A stretch of 64,000 bases of DNA from Balanoglossus misakiensis (GCA_040954595.2 CM082587.2:2170001-2234000); one strand, 5' to 3'. Positions 40,425 to 55,200 are shown, numbered from the stretch's first letter. Translations and numbers: made by a program. Notes: generated from the sequence alone by a model not told the origin.

Positions 40425-40988
40425 TTATCCTGAATGATTGTTACAAATGGGTATACAGTATGGTAGTCCGATTAAAGCTCGGCGATCGGAACTCGGAACT
40501 GCTTCTTCAGATTCGTTGGGAAATTGATCAGTGTCTCTTTGGAAACTACAGTTAAAGGGCCACTTGCACTGCACATCTCTGGCTGTTCGCTTCAACCAAT
40601 TACAGTAGGGCTTACAGTTTTGCAGTGCCTGGTTATAGCGGTACCATTCCCGGTCCCTTGCCCGTTTCGTTCTGTCAACGCTTGTCTCCATGCCAACGGT
40701 TGCTTCGTCTTCTCCGCTCCGCTTCCAACTCGAACAGAACCGACCACAGGGTTTTTCGCCGGCGTGTAGAAGTCACAGCTGCCGCTGACGATCTCGACCA
40801 CTCTTGCATTTTCCGTCGCAGCCGAACTGACCCCGTTTCACTAGTCCCTCCATTTCTTCCGCTGTGTCGTGGACCACAAAGTCATAAGGTTCCTTCGTTT
40901 GTTCATCAAAAAGCTCAGATTTTGCGAAAAATGTGCAGCACAACACAAACAAGGTGACTGTAACACACGTGTGTCTCATATTCCACAT
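40425..40988 (-). pseudogene. Secreted cysteine-rich protein gene with one in-frame TGA (pseudogene or readthrough gene)
   Basis: Read through a single TGA at 40775-40773 (codon 72), this frame runs 187 codons from an ATG at 40988 to a TAA. Residues 4-24 are a hydrophobic signal peptide. After a KRG dibasic site come eight Cys in four pairs (81/85, 125/129, 141/147, 178/182), then DRRALIGLPYC near the C-terminus. It matches the intact gene at 60418-60987 in length, Cys layout, the LQNC-x3-YC-x-W segment and LIGLPYC. No GT/AG pair could remove the TGA without losing the first Cys pair. A good acceptor (TTTTTTCTCAG, minus strand, ending at 41000) lies just before the ATG, so a 5' non-coding exon may exist upstream, possibly beyond the satellite. 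Family unknown. I mark it as a pseudogene because of the stop, but no other lesion is seen. Confidence 0.6.
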
Positions 40989-41190
40989 TGTACAATGACC
41001 TGAGAAAAAATAAGACAACAAAAATTACCGAAAAGTAAACATGATGCTCTTCTACCATCTTTTGTCACCAATTTAACGGTGGCAAAACAATGAAAGTATT
41101 CTCTGTCTCCATCAGAGGAAAATAAACAGCAGCCCATGCTGACCGTCTCAACACTAACTAAAAATTTTATGTCAAATTCTTCGCTGCGAA

Positions 41191-41421
41191 AATTAAGCTT
41201 ATTTTGGCATTTTCCATGTCATATTCATGGGTTATAGCTCATGAACGCTCAAAAAAAGACTACATCTGGAATTTGAAAATTTTGCTCATTTTGGCATTTC
41301 CATGTCATATGCAAGGGTTATAATTCATGAACGCTCAGAAAATGACAAAATTTGGAATTTGAAAATTTTGCTCATTTTGGCATTTCCATGTTATATGCAA
41401 GGGTTATAGAATCGTCAGAAA
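41191..41421 (+). repeat. Diverged edge units at the left end of the satellite
   Basis: About two and a half units related to the array but of another subtype: GCTCATTTTGGCATTTCCATGTCATATG and ATGAACGCTC replace the core words. The spacing between successive ATGAACGCTC words (41241 and 41327) is 86, not 87. The last one joins the core array through an 8-base deletion after GGGTTATAG at about 41409. They look like remnants of an older form of the repeat. Confidence 0.85.
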
Positions 41422-44400
41422 ATGAGAATTTTTCGACTTTGGGGATTTTCAAAATTTGGCCATTTTTCACAAAAACCATGGGTTATAGCTCATGAAAATC
41501 GTCAGAAAATGAGAATTTTTCGACTTTGGGGATTTTCAAAATTTGGCCATTTTTCACAAAAACCATGGGTTATAGCTCATGAAAATCGTCAGAAAATGAG
41601 AATTTTTCGACTTTGGGGATTTTCAAAATTTGGCCATTTTTCACAAAAACCATGGGCTATAGCTCATGAAAATCGTCAGAAAATGAGAATTTTTCGACTT
41701 TGGGGATTTTCAAAATTTGGCCATTTTTCACAAAAATCATGGGTTATAGCTCATGAAAATCGTCAGAAAATGAGAATTTTTCGACTTTGGGGATTTTCAA
41801 AATTTGGCCATTTTTCACAAAAACCATGGGTTATAGCTCATGAAAATCGTCAGAAAATGAGAATTTTTCGACTTTGGGGATTTTCAAAATTTGGCCATTT
41901 TTCACAAAAACCATGGGTTATAGCTCATGAAAATCGTCAGAAAATGAGAATTTTTCGACTTTGGGGATTTTCAAAATTTGGCCATTTTTCACAAAAATCA
42001 TGGGTTATAGCTCATGAAAATCGTCAGAAAATGAGAATTTTTCGACTTTGGGGATTTTCAAAATTTGGCCATTTTTCACAAAAACCATGGGTTATAGCTC
42101 ATGAAAATCGTCAGAAAATGAGAATTTTTCGACTTTGGGGATTTTCAAAATTTGGCCATTTTTCACAAAAACCATGGGTTATAGCTCATGAAAATCGTCA
42201 GAAAATGAGAATTTTTCGACTTTGGGGATTTTCAAAATTTGGCCATTTTTCACAAAAATCATGGGTTATAGCTCATGAAAATCGTCAGAAAATGAGAATT
42301 TTTCGACTTTGGGGATTTTCAAAATTTGGCCATTTTTCACAAAAACCATGGGTTATAGCTCATGAAAATCGTCAGAAAATGAGAATTTTTCGACTTTGGG
42401 GATTTTCAAAATTTGGCCATTTTTCACAAAAACCATGGGTTATAGCTCATGAAAATCGTCAGAAAATGAGAATTTTTCGACTTTGGGGATTTTCAAAATT
42501 TGGCCATTTTTCACAAAAACCATGGGTTATAGCTCATGAAAATCGTCAGAAAATGAGAATTTTTCGACTTTGGGGATTTTCAAAATTTGCCCATTTTTCA
42601 CAAAAATCATGGGTTATAGCTCATGAAAATCGTCAGAAAATGAGAATTTTTCGACTTTGGGGATTTTCAAAATTTGCCCATTTTTCACAAAAATCATGGG
42701 TTATAGCTCATGAAAATCGTCAGAAAATGAGAATTTTTCGACTTTGGGGATTTTCAAAATTTGGCCATTTTTCACAAAAACCATGGGTTATAGCGCATGA
42801 AAATCGTCAGAAAATGAGAATTTTTCGACTTTGGGGATTTTCAAAATTTGGCCATTTTTCACAAAAATCATGGGTTATAGCTCATGAAAATCGTCAGAAA
42901 ATGAGAATTTTTCGACTTTGGGGATTTTCAAAATTTGGCCATTTTTCACAAAAACCATGGGTTATAGCTCATGAAAATCGTCAGAAAATGAGAATTTTTC
43001 GACTTTGGGGATTTTCAAAATTTGGCCATTTTTCACAAAAACCATGGGTTATAGCTCATGAAAATCGTCAGAAAATGAGAATTTTTCGACTTTGGGGATT
43101 TTCAAAATTTGGCCATTTTTCACAAAAATCATGGGTTATAGCTCATGAAAATCGTCAGAAAATGAGAATTTTTCGACTTTGGGGATTTTCAAAATTTGGC
43201 CATTTTTCACAAAAACCATGGGTTATAGCTCATGAAAATCGTCAGAAAATGAGAATTTTTCGACTTTGGGGATTTTCAAAATTTGGCCATTTTTCACAAA
43301 ATCCATGGGTTATAGCTCATGAAAATCGTCAGAAAATGAGAATTTTTCGACTTTGGGGATTTTCAAAATTTGGCCATTTTTCACAAAAATCATGGGTTAT
43401 AGCTCATGAAAATCGTCAGAAAATGAGAATTTTTCGACTTTGGGGATTTTCAAAATTTGGCCATTTTTCACAAAAACCATGGGTTATAGCTCATGAAAAT
43501 CGTCAGAAAATGAGAATTTTTCGACTTTGGGGATTTTCAAAATTTGGCCATTTTTCACAAAAACCATGGGTTATAGCTCATGAAAATCGTCAGAAAATGA
43601 GAATTTTTCGACTTTGGGGATTTTCAAAATTTGGCCATTTTTCACAAAAATCATGGGTTATAGCTCATGAAAATCGTCAGAAAATGAGAATTTTTCGACT
43701 TTGGGGATTTTCAAAATTTGGCCATTTTTCACAAAAACCATGGGTTATAGCTCATGAAAATCGTCAGAAAATGAGAATTTTTCGACTTTGGGGATTTTCA
43801 AAATTTGGCCATTTTTCACAAAAATCATGGGTTATAGCTCATGAAAATCGTCAGAAAATGAGAATTGTTTGACTTTGGGGATTTTCAAAATTTGGCCATT
43901 TTTCACAAAAATCATGGGTTATAGCTCATGAAAATCGTCAGAAAATGAGAATTTTTCGACTTTGGGGATTTTCAAAATTTGGCCATTTTTCACAAAAACC
44001 ATGGGTTATAGCTCATGAAAATCGTCAGAAAATCAGAATTTTTCGATTTTGGGGATTTTCAAAATTTGGCCATTTTTCACAAAAACCATGGGTTATAGCT
44101 CATGAAAATCGTCAGAATATGAGAATTTTTCGACTTTGGGGATTTTCAAAATTTGGCCATTTTTCACAAAAACCATGGGTTATAGCTCATGAAAATCGTC
44201 AGAAAATGAGAATTTTTCGACTTTGGGGATTTTCAAAATTTGGCCATTTTTCACAAAAACCATGGGTTATAGCTCATGAATATCGTCAGAAAATGAGAAA
44301 TTTTCGACTTTGGGGATTTTCAAAATTTGGCCATTTTTCACAAAAACCATGGGTTATAGCTCATGAAAATCGTCAGAAAATGAGAATTTTTCGACTTTGG

Positions 44401-47400
44401 GGATTTTCAAAATTTGGCCATTTTTCACAAAAACCATGGGTTATAGCTCATGAAAATCGTCAGAAAATGAGAATTTTTCGACTTTGGGGATTTTCAAAAT
44501 TTGGCCATTTTTCACAAAAACCATGGGTTATAGCTCATGAAAATCGTCAGAAAATGAGAATTTTTCGACTTTGGGGATTTTCAAAATTTGGCCATTTTTC
44601 ACAAAAACCATGGGTTATAGCTCATGAAAATCGTCAGAAAATGAGAATTTTTCGACTTTGGGGATTTTCAAAATTTGGCCATTTTTCACAAAAACCATGG
44701 GTTATAGCTCATGAAAATCGTCAGAAAATGAGAATTTTTCGACTTTGGGGATTTTCAAAATTTGGCCATTTTTCACAAAAACCATGGGTTATAGCTCATG
44801 AAAATCGTCAGAAAATGAGAATTTTTCGACTTTGGGGATTTTCAAAATTTGGCCATTTTTCACAAAAACCATGGGTTATAGCTCATGAAAATCGTCAGAA
44901 AATGAGAATTTTTCGACTTTGGGGATTTTCAAAATTTGGCCATTTTTCACAAAAATCATGGGTTATAGCTCATGAAAATCGTCAGAAAATGAGAATTTTT
45001 CGACTTTGGGGATTTTCAAAATTTGGCCATTTTTCACAAAAATCATGGGTTATAGCTCATGAAAATCGTCAGAAAATGAGAATTTTTCGACTTTGGGGAT
45101 TTTCAAAATTTGGCCATTTTTCACAAAAACCATGGGTTATAGCTCATGAAAATCGTCAGAAAATGAGAATTTTTCGACTTTGGGGATTTTCAAAATTTGG
45201 CCATTTTTCACAAAAACCATGGGTTATAGCTCATGAAAATCGTCAGAAAATGAGAATTTTTCGACTTTGGGGATTTTCGAAATTTGGCCATTTTTCACAT
45301 AAATCATGGGTTATAGCTCATGAAAATCGTCAGAAAATGAGAATTTTTCGACTTTGGGGATTTTCGAAATTTGGCCATTTTTCACAAAAACCATGGGTTA
45401 TAGCTCATGAAAATCGTCAGAAAATGAGAATTTTTCGACTTTGGGGATTTTCAAAATTTGGCCATTTTTCACAAAAACCATGGGTTATAGCTCATGAAAA
45501 TCGTCAGAAAATGAGAATTTTTCGACTTTGGGGATTTTCAAAATTTGGCCATTTTTCACAAAAACCATGGGTTATAGCTCATGAAAATCGTCAGAAAATG
45601 AGAATTTTTCGACTTTGGGGATTTTCAAAATTTGGCCATTTTTCACAAAAACCATGGGTTATAGCTCATGAAAATCGTCAGAAAATGAGAATTTTTCGAC
45701 TTTGGGGATTTTCAAAATTTAGCCATTTTTCACAAAAACCATGGGTTATAGCTCATGAAAATCGTCAGAAAATGAGAATTTTTCGACTTTGGGGATTTTC
45801 AAAATTTGGCCATTTTTCACAAAAATCATGGGTTATAGCTCATGAAAATCGTCAGAAAATGAGAATTTTTCGACTTTGGGGATTTTCAAAATTTGGCCAT
45901 TTTTCACAAAAATCATGGGTTATAGCTCATAAAAATCGTCAGAAAATGAGAATTTTTCGACTTTGGGGATTTTCAAAATTTGGCCATTTTTCACAAAAAT
46001 CATGGGTTATAGCTCATGAAAATCGTCAGAAAATGAGAATTTTTCGACTTTGGGGATTTTCAAAATTTGGCCATTTTTCACAAAAACCATGGGTTATAGC
46101 TCATGAAAATCGTCAGAAAATGAGAATTTTTCGACTTTGGGGATTTTCAAAATTTGGCCATTTTTCACAAAAACCATGGGTTATAGCTCATGAAAATCGT
46201 CAGAAAATGAGAATTTTTCGACTTTGGGGATTTTCAAAATTTGGCCATTTTTCACAAAAACCATGGGTTATAGCTCATGAAAATCGTCAGAAAATGAGAA
46301 TTTTTCGACTTTGGGGATTTTCAAAATTTGGCCATTTTTCACAAAAACCATGGGTTATAGCTCATGAAAATCGTCAGAAAATGAGAATTTTTCGACTTTG
46401 GGGATTTTCAAAATTTGGCCATTTTTCACAAAAATCATGGGTTATAGCTCATGAAAATCGTCAGAAAATGAGAATTTTTCGATTTTGGGGATTTTCAAAA
46501 TTTGGCCATTTTTCACAAAAACCATGGGTTATAGCTCATGAAAATCGTCAGAAAATGAGAATTTTTCGACTTTGGGGATTTTCAAAATTTGGCCATTTTT
46601 CACAAAAATCATGGGTTATAGCTCATGAAAATCGTCAGAAAATGAGAATTTTTCGACTTTGGGGATTTTCGAAATTTGGCCATTTTTCACAAAAACCATG
46701 GGTTATAGCTCATGAAAATCGTCAGAAAATGAGAATTTTTCGACTTTGGGGATTTTCGAAATTTGGCCATTTTTCACAAAAACCATGGGTTATAGCTCAT
46801 GAAAATCGTCAGAAAATGAGAATTTTTCGACTTTGGGGATTTTCAAAATTTGGCCATTTTTCACAAAAACCATGGGTTATAGCTCATGAAAATCGTCAGA
46901 AAATGAGAATTTTTCGACTTTGGGGATTTTCAAAATTTGGCCATTTTTCACAAAAACCATGGGTTATAGCTCATGAAAATCGTCAGAAAATGAGAATTTT
47001 TCGACTTTGGGGATTTTCAAAATTTGGACATTTTTCACAAAAACCATGGGTTATAGCTCATGAAAATCGTCAGAAAATGAGAATTTTTCGACTTTGGGGA
47101 TTTTCAAAATTTGGCCATTTTTCACAAAAACCATGGGTTATAGCTCATGAAAATCGTCAGAAAATGAGAATTTTTCGACTTTGGGGATTTTCAAAATTTG
47201 GCCATTTTTCACAAAAATCATGGGTTATAGCTCATGAAAATCGTCAGAAAATGAGAATTTTTCGACTTTGGGGATTTTCAAAATTTGGCCATTTTTCACA
47301 AAAATCATGGGTTTTAGCTCATGAAAATCGTCAGAAAATGAGAATTTTTCGACTTTGGGGATTTTCAAAATTTGGCCATTTTTCACAAAAACCATGGGTT

Positions 47401-49251
47401 ATAGCTCATGAAAATCGTCAGAAAATGAGAATTTTTCGACTTTGGGGATTTTCAAAATTTGGCCATTTTTCACAAAAACCATGGGTTATAGCTCATGAAA
47501 ATCGTCAGAAAATGAGAATTTTTCGACTTTGGGGATTTTCAAAATTTGGCCATTTTTCACAAAAACCATGGGTTATAGCTCATGAAAATCGTCAGAAAAT
47601 GAGAATTTTTCGACTTTGGGGATTTTCAAAATTTGGCCATTTTTCACAAAAACCATGGGTTATAGCTCATGAAAATCGTCAGAAAATGAGAATTTTTCGA
47701 CTTTGGGGATTTTCAAAATTTGGCCATTTTTCACAAAAACCATGGGTTATAGCTCATGAAAATCGTCAGAAAATGAGAATTTTTCGACTTTGGGGATTTT
47801 CAAAATTTGGCCATTTTTCACAAAAACCATGGGTTATAGCTCATGAAAATCGTCAGAAAATGAGAATTTTTCGACTTTGGGGATTTTCAAAATTTGGCCA
47901 TTTTTCACAAAAATCATGGGTTATAGCTCATGAAAATCGTCAGAAAATGAGAATTTTTCGACTTTGGGGATTTTCAAAATTTGGCCATTTTTCACAAAAA
48001 CCATGGGTTATAGCTCATGAAAATCGTCAGAAAATGAGAATTTTTCGACTTTGGGGATTTTCAAAATTTGGCCATTTTTCACAAAAACCATGGGTTATAG
48101 CTCATGAAAATCGTCAGAAAATGAGAATTTCTCGACTTTGGGAATTTTCGAAATTTGGCCATTTTTCACATAAACCATGGGTTATAGCTCATGAAAATCG
48201 TCAGAAAATGAGAATTTCTCGACTTTGGGAATTTTCGAAATTTGGCCATTTTTCACATAAACCATGGGTTATAGCTCATGAAAATCGTCAGAAAATGAGA
48301 ATTTCTCGACTTTGGGAATTTTCGAAATTTGGCCATTTTTCACAAAAACCATGGGTTATAGCTCATGAAAATCGTCAGAAAATGAGAATTTCTCGACTTT
48401 GGGAATTTTCGAAATTTGGCCATTTTTCACAAAAACCATGGGTTATAGCTCATGAAAATCGTCAGAAAATGAGAATTTTTCGACTTTGGGGATTTTCAAA
48501 ATTTGGCCATTTTTCACAAAAACCATGGGTTATAGCTCATGAAAATCGTCAGAAAATGAGAATTTTTCGACTTTGGGGATTTTCAAAATTTGGCCATTTT
48601 TCACAAAAACCATGGGTTATAGCTCATGAAAATCGTCAGAAAATGAGAATTTCTCGACTTTGGGAATTTTCGAAATTTGGCCATTTTTCACATAAACCAT
48701 GGGTTATAGCTCATGAAAATCGTCAGAAAATGAGAATTTCTCGACTTTGGGAATTTTCGAAATTTGGCCATTTTTCACATAAACCATGGGTTATAGCTCA
48801 TGAAAATCGTCAGAAAATGAGAATTTCTCGACTTTGGGAATTTTCGAAATTTGGCCATTTTTCACAAAAACCATGGGTTATAGCTCATGAAAATCGTCAG
48901 AAAATGAGAATTTCTCGACTTTGGGAATTTTCGAAATTTGGCCATTTTTCACAAAAACCATGGGTTATAGCTCATGAAAATCGTCAGAAAATGAGAATTT
49001 CTCGACTTTGGGAATTTTCGAAATTTGGCCATTTTTCACAAAAACCATGGGTTATAGCTCATGAAAATCGTCAGAAAATGAGAATTTCTCGACTTTGGGA
49101 ATTTTCGAAATTTGGCCATTTTTCACAAAAACCATGGGTTATAGCTCATGAAAATCGTCAGAAAATGAGAATTTCTCGACTTTGGGAATTTTCGAAATTT
49201 GGCCATTTTTCACAAAAACCATGGGTTATAGCTCATGAAAATCGTCAGAAA

Positions 49252-52200
49252 ATGAGAATTTTTCGACTTTGGGGATTTTCAAAATTTGGCCATTTTTCAC
49301 AAAAATCATGGGTTATAGCTCATGAAAATCGTCAGAAAATGAGAATTTTTCGACTTTGGGGATTTTCAAAATTTGGCCATTTTTCACAAAAACCATGGGT
49401 TATAGCTCATGAAAATCGTCAGAAAATGAGAATTTTTCGACTTTGGGGATTTTCAAAATTTGGCCATTTTTCACAAAAACCATGGGTTATAGCTCATGAA
49501 AATCGTCAGAAAATGAGAATTTTTCGACTTTGGGGATTTTCGAAATTTGGCCATTTTTCACAAAAACCATGGGTTATAGCTCATGAAAATCGTCAGAAAA
49601 TGAGAATTTCTCGACTTTGGGGATTTTCGAAATTTGGCCATTTTTCACAAAAACCATGGGTTATAGCTCATGAAAATCGTCAGAAAATGAGAATTTTTCG
49701 ACTTTGGGGATTTTCAAAATTTGGCCATTTTTCACAAAAACCATGGGTTATAGCTCATGAAAATCGTCAGAAAATGAGAATTTTTCGACTTTGGGGATTT
49801 TCGAAATTTGGCCATTTTTCACAAAAACCATGGGTTATAGCTCATGAAAATCGTCAGAAAATGAGAATTTTTCGACTTTGGGGATTTTCGAAATTTGGCC
49901 ATTTTTCACAAAAACCATGGGTTATAGCTCATGAAAATCGTCAGAAAATGAGAATTTCTCGACTTTGGGGATTTTCGAAATTTGGCCATTTTTCACAAAA
50001 ACCATGGGTTATACCTCATGAAAGTCGTCAGAAAATGAGAATTTCTCGACTTTGGGAATTTTCGAAATTTGGCCATTTTTCACAAAAACCATGGGTTATA
50101 GCTCATGAAAATCGTCAGAAAATGAGAATTTTTCGACTTTGGGGATTTTCGAAATTTGGCCATTTTTCACAAAAACCATGGGTTATAGCTCATGAAAATC
50201 GTCAGAAAATGAGAATTTCTCGACTTTGGGGATTTTCGAAATTTGGCCATTTTTCACAAAAACCATGGGTTATAGCTCATGAAAATCGTCAGAAAATGAG
50301 AATTTTTCGACTTTGGGGATTTTCAAAATTTGGCCATTTTTCACAAAAACCATGGGTTATAGCTCATGAAAATCGTCAGAAAATGAGAATTTCTCGACTT
50401 TGGGAATTTTCGAAATTTGGCCATTTTTCACAAAAACCATGGGTTATAGCTCATGAAAGTCGTCAGAAAATGAGAATTTCTCGACTTTGGGAATTTTCGA
50501 AATTTGGCCATTTTTCACAAAAACCATGGGTTATAGCTCATGAAAGTCGTCAGAAAATGAGAATTTCTCGACTTTGGGAATTTTCGAAATTTGGCCATTT
50601 TTCACAAAAACCATGGGTTATAGCTCATGAAAATCGTCAGAAAATGAGAATTTTTCGATTTTGGGGATTTTCAAAATTTGGCCATTTTTCACAAAAATCA
50701 TGGGTTATAGCTCATGAAAATCGTCAGAAAATGAGAATTTTTCGACTTTGGGGATTTTCAAAATTTGGCCATTTTTCACAAAAATCATGGGTTATAGCTC
50801 ATGAAAATCGTCAGAAAATGAGAATTTTTCGACTTTGGGGATTTTCAAAATTTGGCCATTTTTCACAAAAACCATGGGTTATAGCTCATGAAAATCGTCA
50901 GAAAATGAGAATTTTTCGACTTTGGGGATTTTCAAAATTTGGCCATTTTTCACAAAAACCATGGGTTATAGCTCATGAAAATCGTCAGAAAATGAGAATT
51001 TTTCGACTTTGGGGATTTTCGAAATTTGGCCATTTTTCACAAAAACCATGGGTTATAGCTCATGAAAATCGTCAGAAAATGAGAATTTCTCGACTTTGGG
51101 GATTTTCGAAATTTGGCCATTTTTCACAAAAACCATGGGTTATAGCTCATGAAAATCGTCAGAAAATGAGAATTTTTCGACTTTGGGGATTTTCAAAATT
51201 TGGCCATTTTTCACAAAAACCATGGGTTATAGCTCATGAAAATCGTCAGAAAATGAGAATTTTTCGACTTTGGGGATTTTCGAAATTTGGCCATTTTTCA
51301 CAAAAACCATGGGTTATAGCTCATGAAAATCGTCAGAAAATGAGAATTTTTCGACTTTGGGGATTTTCGAAATTTGGCCATTTTTCACAAAAACCATGGG
51401 TTATAGCTCATGAAAATCGTCAGAAAATGAGAATTTCTCGACTTTGGGGATTTTCGAAATTTGGCCATTTTTCACAAAAACCATGGGTTATACCTCATGA
51501 AAGTCGTCAGAAAATGAGAATTTCTCGACTTTGGGAATTTTCGAAATTTGGCCATTTTTCACAAAAACCATGGGTTATAGCTCATGAAAATCGTCAGAAA
51601 ATGAGAATTTTTCGACTTTGGGGATTTTCGAAATTTGGCCATTTTTCACAAAAACCATGGGTTATAGCTCATGAAAATCGTCAGAAAATGAGAATTTCTC
51701 GACTTTGGGGATTTTCGAAATTTGGCCATTTTTCACAAAAACCATGGGTTATAGCTCATGAAAATCGTCAGAAAATGAGAATTTTTCGACTTTGGGGATT
51801 TTCAAAATTTGGCCATTTTTCACAAAAACCATGGGTTATAGCTCATGAAAATCGTCAGAAAATGAGAATTTCTCGACTTTGGGAATTTTCGAAATTTGGC
51901 CATTTTTCACAAAAACCATGGGTTATAGCTCATGAAAGTCGTCAGAAAATGAGAATTTCTCGACTTTGGGAATTTTCGAAATTTGGCCATTTTTCACAAA
52001 AACCATGGGTTATAGCTCATGAAAGTCGTCAGAAAATGAGAATTTCTCGACTTTGGGAATTTTCGAAATTTGGCCATTTTTCACAAAAACCATGGGTTAT
52101 AGCTCATGAAAATCGTCAGAAAATGAGAATTTTTCGATTTTGGGGATTTTCAAAATTTGGCCATTTTTCACAAAAATCATGGGTTATAGCTCATGAAAAT

Positions 52201-55200
52201 CGTCAGAAAATGAGAATTTTTCGACTTTGGGGATTTTCAAAATTTGGCCATTTTTCACAAAAATCATGGGTTATAGCTCATGAAAATCGTCAGAAAATGA
52301 GAATTTTTCGACTTTGGGGATTTTCAAAATTTGGCCATTTTTCACAAAAACCATGGGTTATAGCTCATGAAAATCGTCAGAAAATGAGAATTTTTCGACT
52401 TTGGGGATTTTCAAAATTTGGCCATTTTTCACAAAAACCATGGGTTATAGCTCATGAAAATCGTCAGAAAATGAGAATTTTTCGACTTTGGGGATTTTCG
52501 AAATTTGGCCATTTTTCACAAAAACCATGGGTTATAGCTCATGAAAATCGTCAGAAAATGAGAATTTCTCGACTTTGGGGATTTTCGAAATTTGGCCATT
52601 TTTCACAAAAACCATGGGTTATAGCTCATGAAAATCGTCAGAAAATGAGAATTTTTCGACTTTGGGGATTTTCAAAATTTGGCCATTTTTCACAAAAACC
52701 ATGGGTTATAGCTCATGAAAATCGTCAGAAAATGAGAATTTTTCGACTTTGGGGATTTTCGAAATTTGGCCATTTTTCACAAAAACCATGGGTTATAGCT
52801 CATGAAAATCGTCAGAAAATGAGAATTTTTCGACTTTGGGGATTTTCGAAATTTGGCCATTTTTCACAAAAACCATGGGTTATAGCTCATGAAAATCGTC
52901 AGAAAATGAGAATTTCTCGACTTTGGGGATTTTCGAAATTTGGCCATTTTTCACAAAAACCATGGGTTATACCTCATGAAAGTCGTCAGAAAATGAGAAT
53001 TTCTCGACTTTGGGAATTTTCGAAATTTGGCCATTTTTCACAAAAACCATGGGTTATAGCTCATGAAAATCGTCAGAAAATGAGAATTTTTCGACTTTGG
53101 GGATTTTCGAAATTTGGCCATTTTTCACAAAAACCATGGGTTATAGCTCATGAAAATCGTCAGAAAATGAGAATTTCTCGACTTTGGGGATTTTCGAAAT
53201 TTGGCCATTTTTCACAAAAACCATGGGTTATAGCTCATGAAAATCGTCAGAAAATGAGAATTTTTCGACTTTGGGGATTTTCAAAATTTGGCCATTTTTC
53301 ACAAAAACCATGGGTTATAGCTCATGAAAATCGTCAGAAAATGAGAATTTCTCGACTTTGGGAATTTTCGAAATTTGGCCATTTTTCACAAAAACCATGG
53401 GTTATAGCTCATGAAAGTCGTCAGAAAATGAGAATTTCTCGACTTTGGGAATTTTCGAAATTTGGCCATTTTTCACAAAAACCATGGGTTATAGCTCATG
53501 AAAGTCGTCAGAAAATGAGAATTTCTCGACTTTGGGAATTTTCGAAATTTGGCCATTTTTCACAAAAACCATGGGTTATAGCTCATGAAAATCGTCAGAA
53601 AATGAGAATTTTTCGATTTTGGGGATTTTCAAAATTTGGCCATTTTTCACAAAAATCATGGGTTATAGCTCATGAAAATCGTCAGAAAATGAGAATTTTT
53701 CGACTTTGGGGATTTTCAAAATTTGGCCATTTTTCACAAAAATCATGGGTTATAGCTCATGAAAATCGTCAGAAAATGAGAATTTTTCGACTTTGGGGAT
53801 TTTCAAAATTTGGCCATTTTTCACAAAAACCATGGGTTATAGCTCATGAAAATCGTCAGAAAATGAGAATTTTTCGACTTTGGGGATTTTCAAAATTTGG
53901 CCATTTTTCACAAAAACCATGGGTTATAGCTCATGAAAATCGTCAGAAAATGAGAATTTTTCGACTTTGGGGATTTTCGAAATTTGGCCATTTTTCACAA
54001 AAACCATGGGTTATAGCTCATGAAAATCGTCAGAAAATGAGAATTTCTCGACTTTGGGGATTTTCGAAATTTGGCCATTTTTCACAAAAACCATGGGTTA
54101 TAGCTCATGAAAATCGTCAGAAAATGAGAATTTTTCGACTTTGGGGATTTTCAAAATTTGGCCATTTTTCACAAAAACCATGGGTTATAGCTCATGAAAA
54201 TCGTCAGAAAATGAGAATTTTTCGACTTTGGGGATTTTCGAAATTTGGCCATTTTTCACAAAAACCATGGGTTATAGCTCATGAAAATCGTCAGAAAATG
54301 AGAATTTTTCGACTTTGGGGATTTTCGAAATTTGGCCATTTTTCACAAAAACCATGGGTTATAGCTCATGAAAATCGTCAGAAAATGAGAATTTCTCGAC
54401 TTTGGGGATTTTCGAAATTTGGCCATTTTTCACAAAAACCATGGGTTATACCTCATGAAAGTCGTCAGAAAATGAGAATTTCTCGACTTTGGGAATTTTC
54501 GAAATTTGGCCATTTTTCACAAAAACCATGGGTTATAGCTCATGAAAATCGTCAGAAAATGAGAATTTTTCGACTTTGGGGATTTTCGAAATTTGGCCAT
54601 TTTTCACAAAAACCATGGGTTATAGCTCATGAAAATCGTCAGAAAATGAGAATTTCTCGACTTTGGGGATTTTCGAAATTTGGCCATTTTTCACAAAAAC
54701 CATGGGTTATAGCTCATGAAAATCGTCAGAAAATGAGAATTTTTCGACTTTGGGGATTTTCAAAATTTGGCCATTTTTCACAAAAACCATGGGTTATAGC
54801 TCATGAAAATCGTCAGAAAATGAGAATTTTTCGACTTTGGGGATTTTCGAAATTTGGCCATTTTTCACAAAAACCATGGGTTATAGCTCATGAAAATCGT
54901 CAGAAAATGAGAATTTTTCGACTTTGGGGATTTTCGAAATTTGGCCATTTTTCACAAAAACCATGGGTTATAGCTCATGAAAATCGTCAGAAAATGAGAA
55001 TTTCTCGACTTTGGGGATTTTCGAAATTTGGCCATTTTTCACAAAAACCATGGGTTATACCTCATGAAAGTCGTCAGAAAATGAGAATTTCTCGACTTTG
55101 GGAATTTTCGAAATTTGGCCATTTTTCACAAAAACCATGGGTTATAGCTCATGAAAGTCGTCAGAAAATGAGAATTTCTCGACTTTGGGAATTTTCGAAA

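Noticed and set aside
40773-40775. TGA as a selenocysteine codon
   Set aside because: No SECIS-like element was recognised downstream, and the paralog has no Cys clearly aligned at that place.
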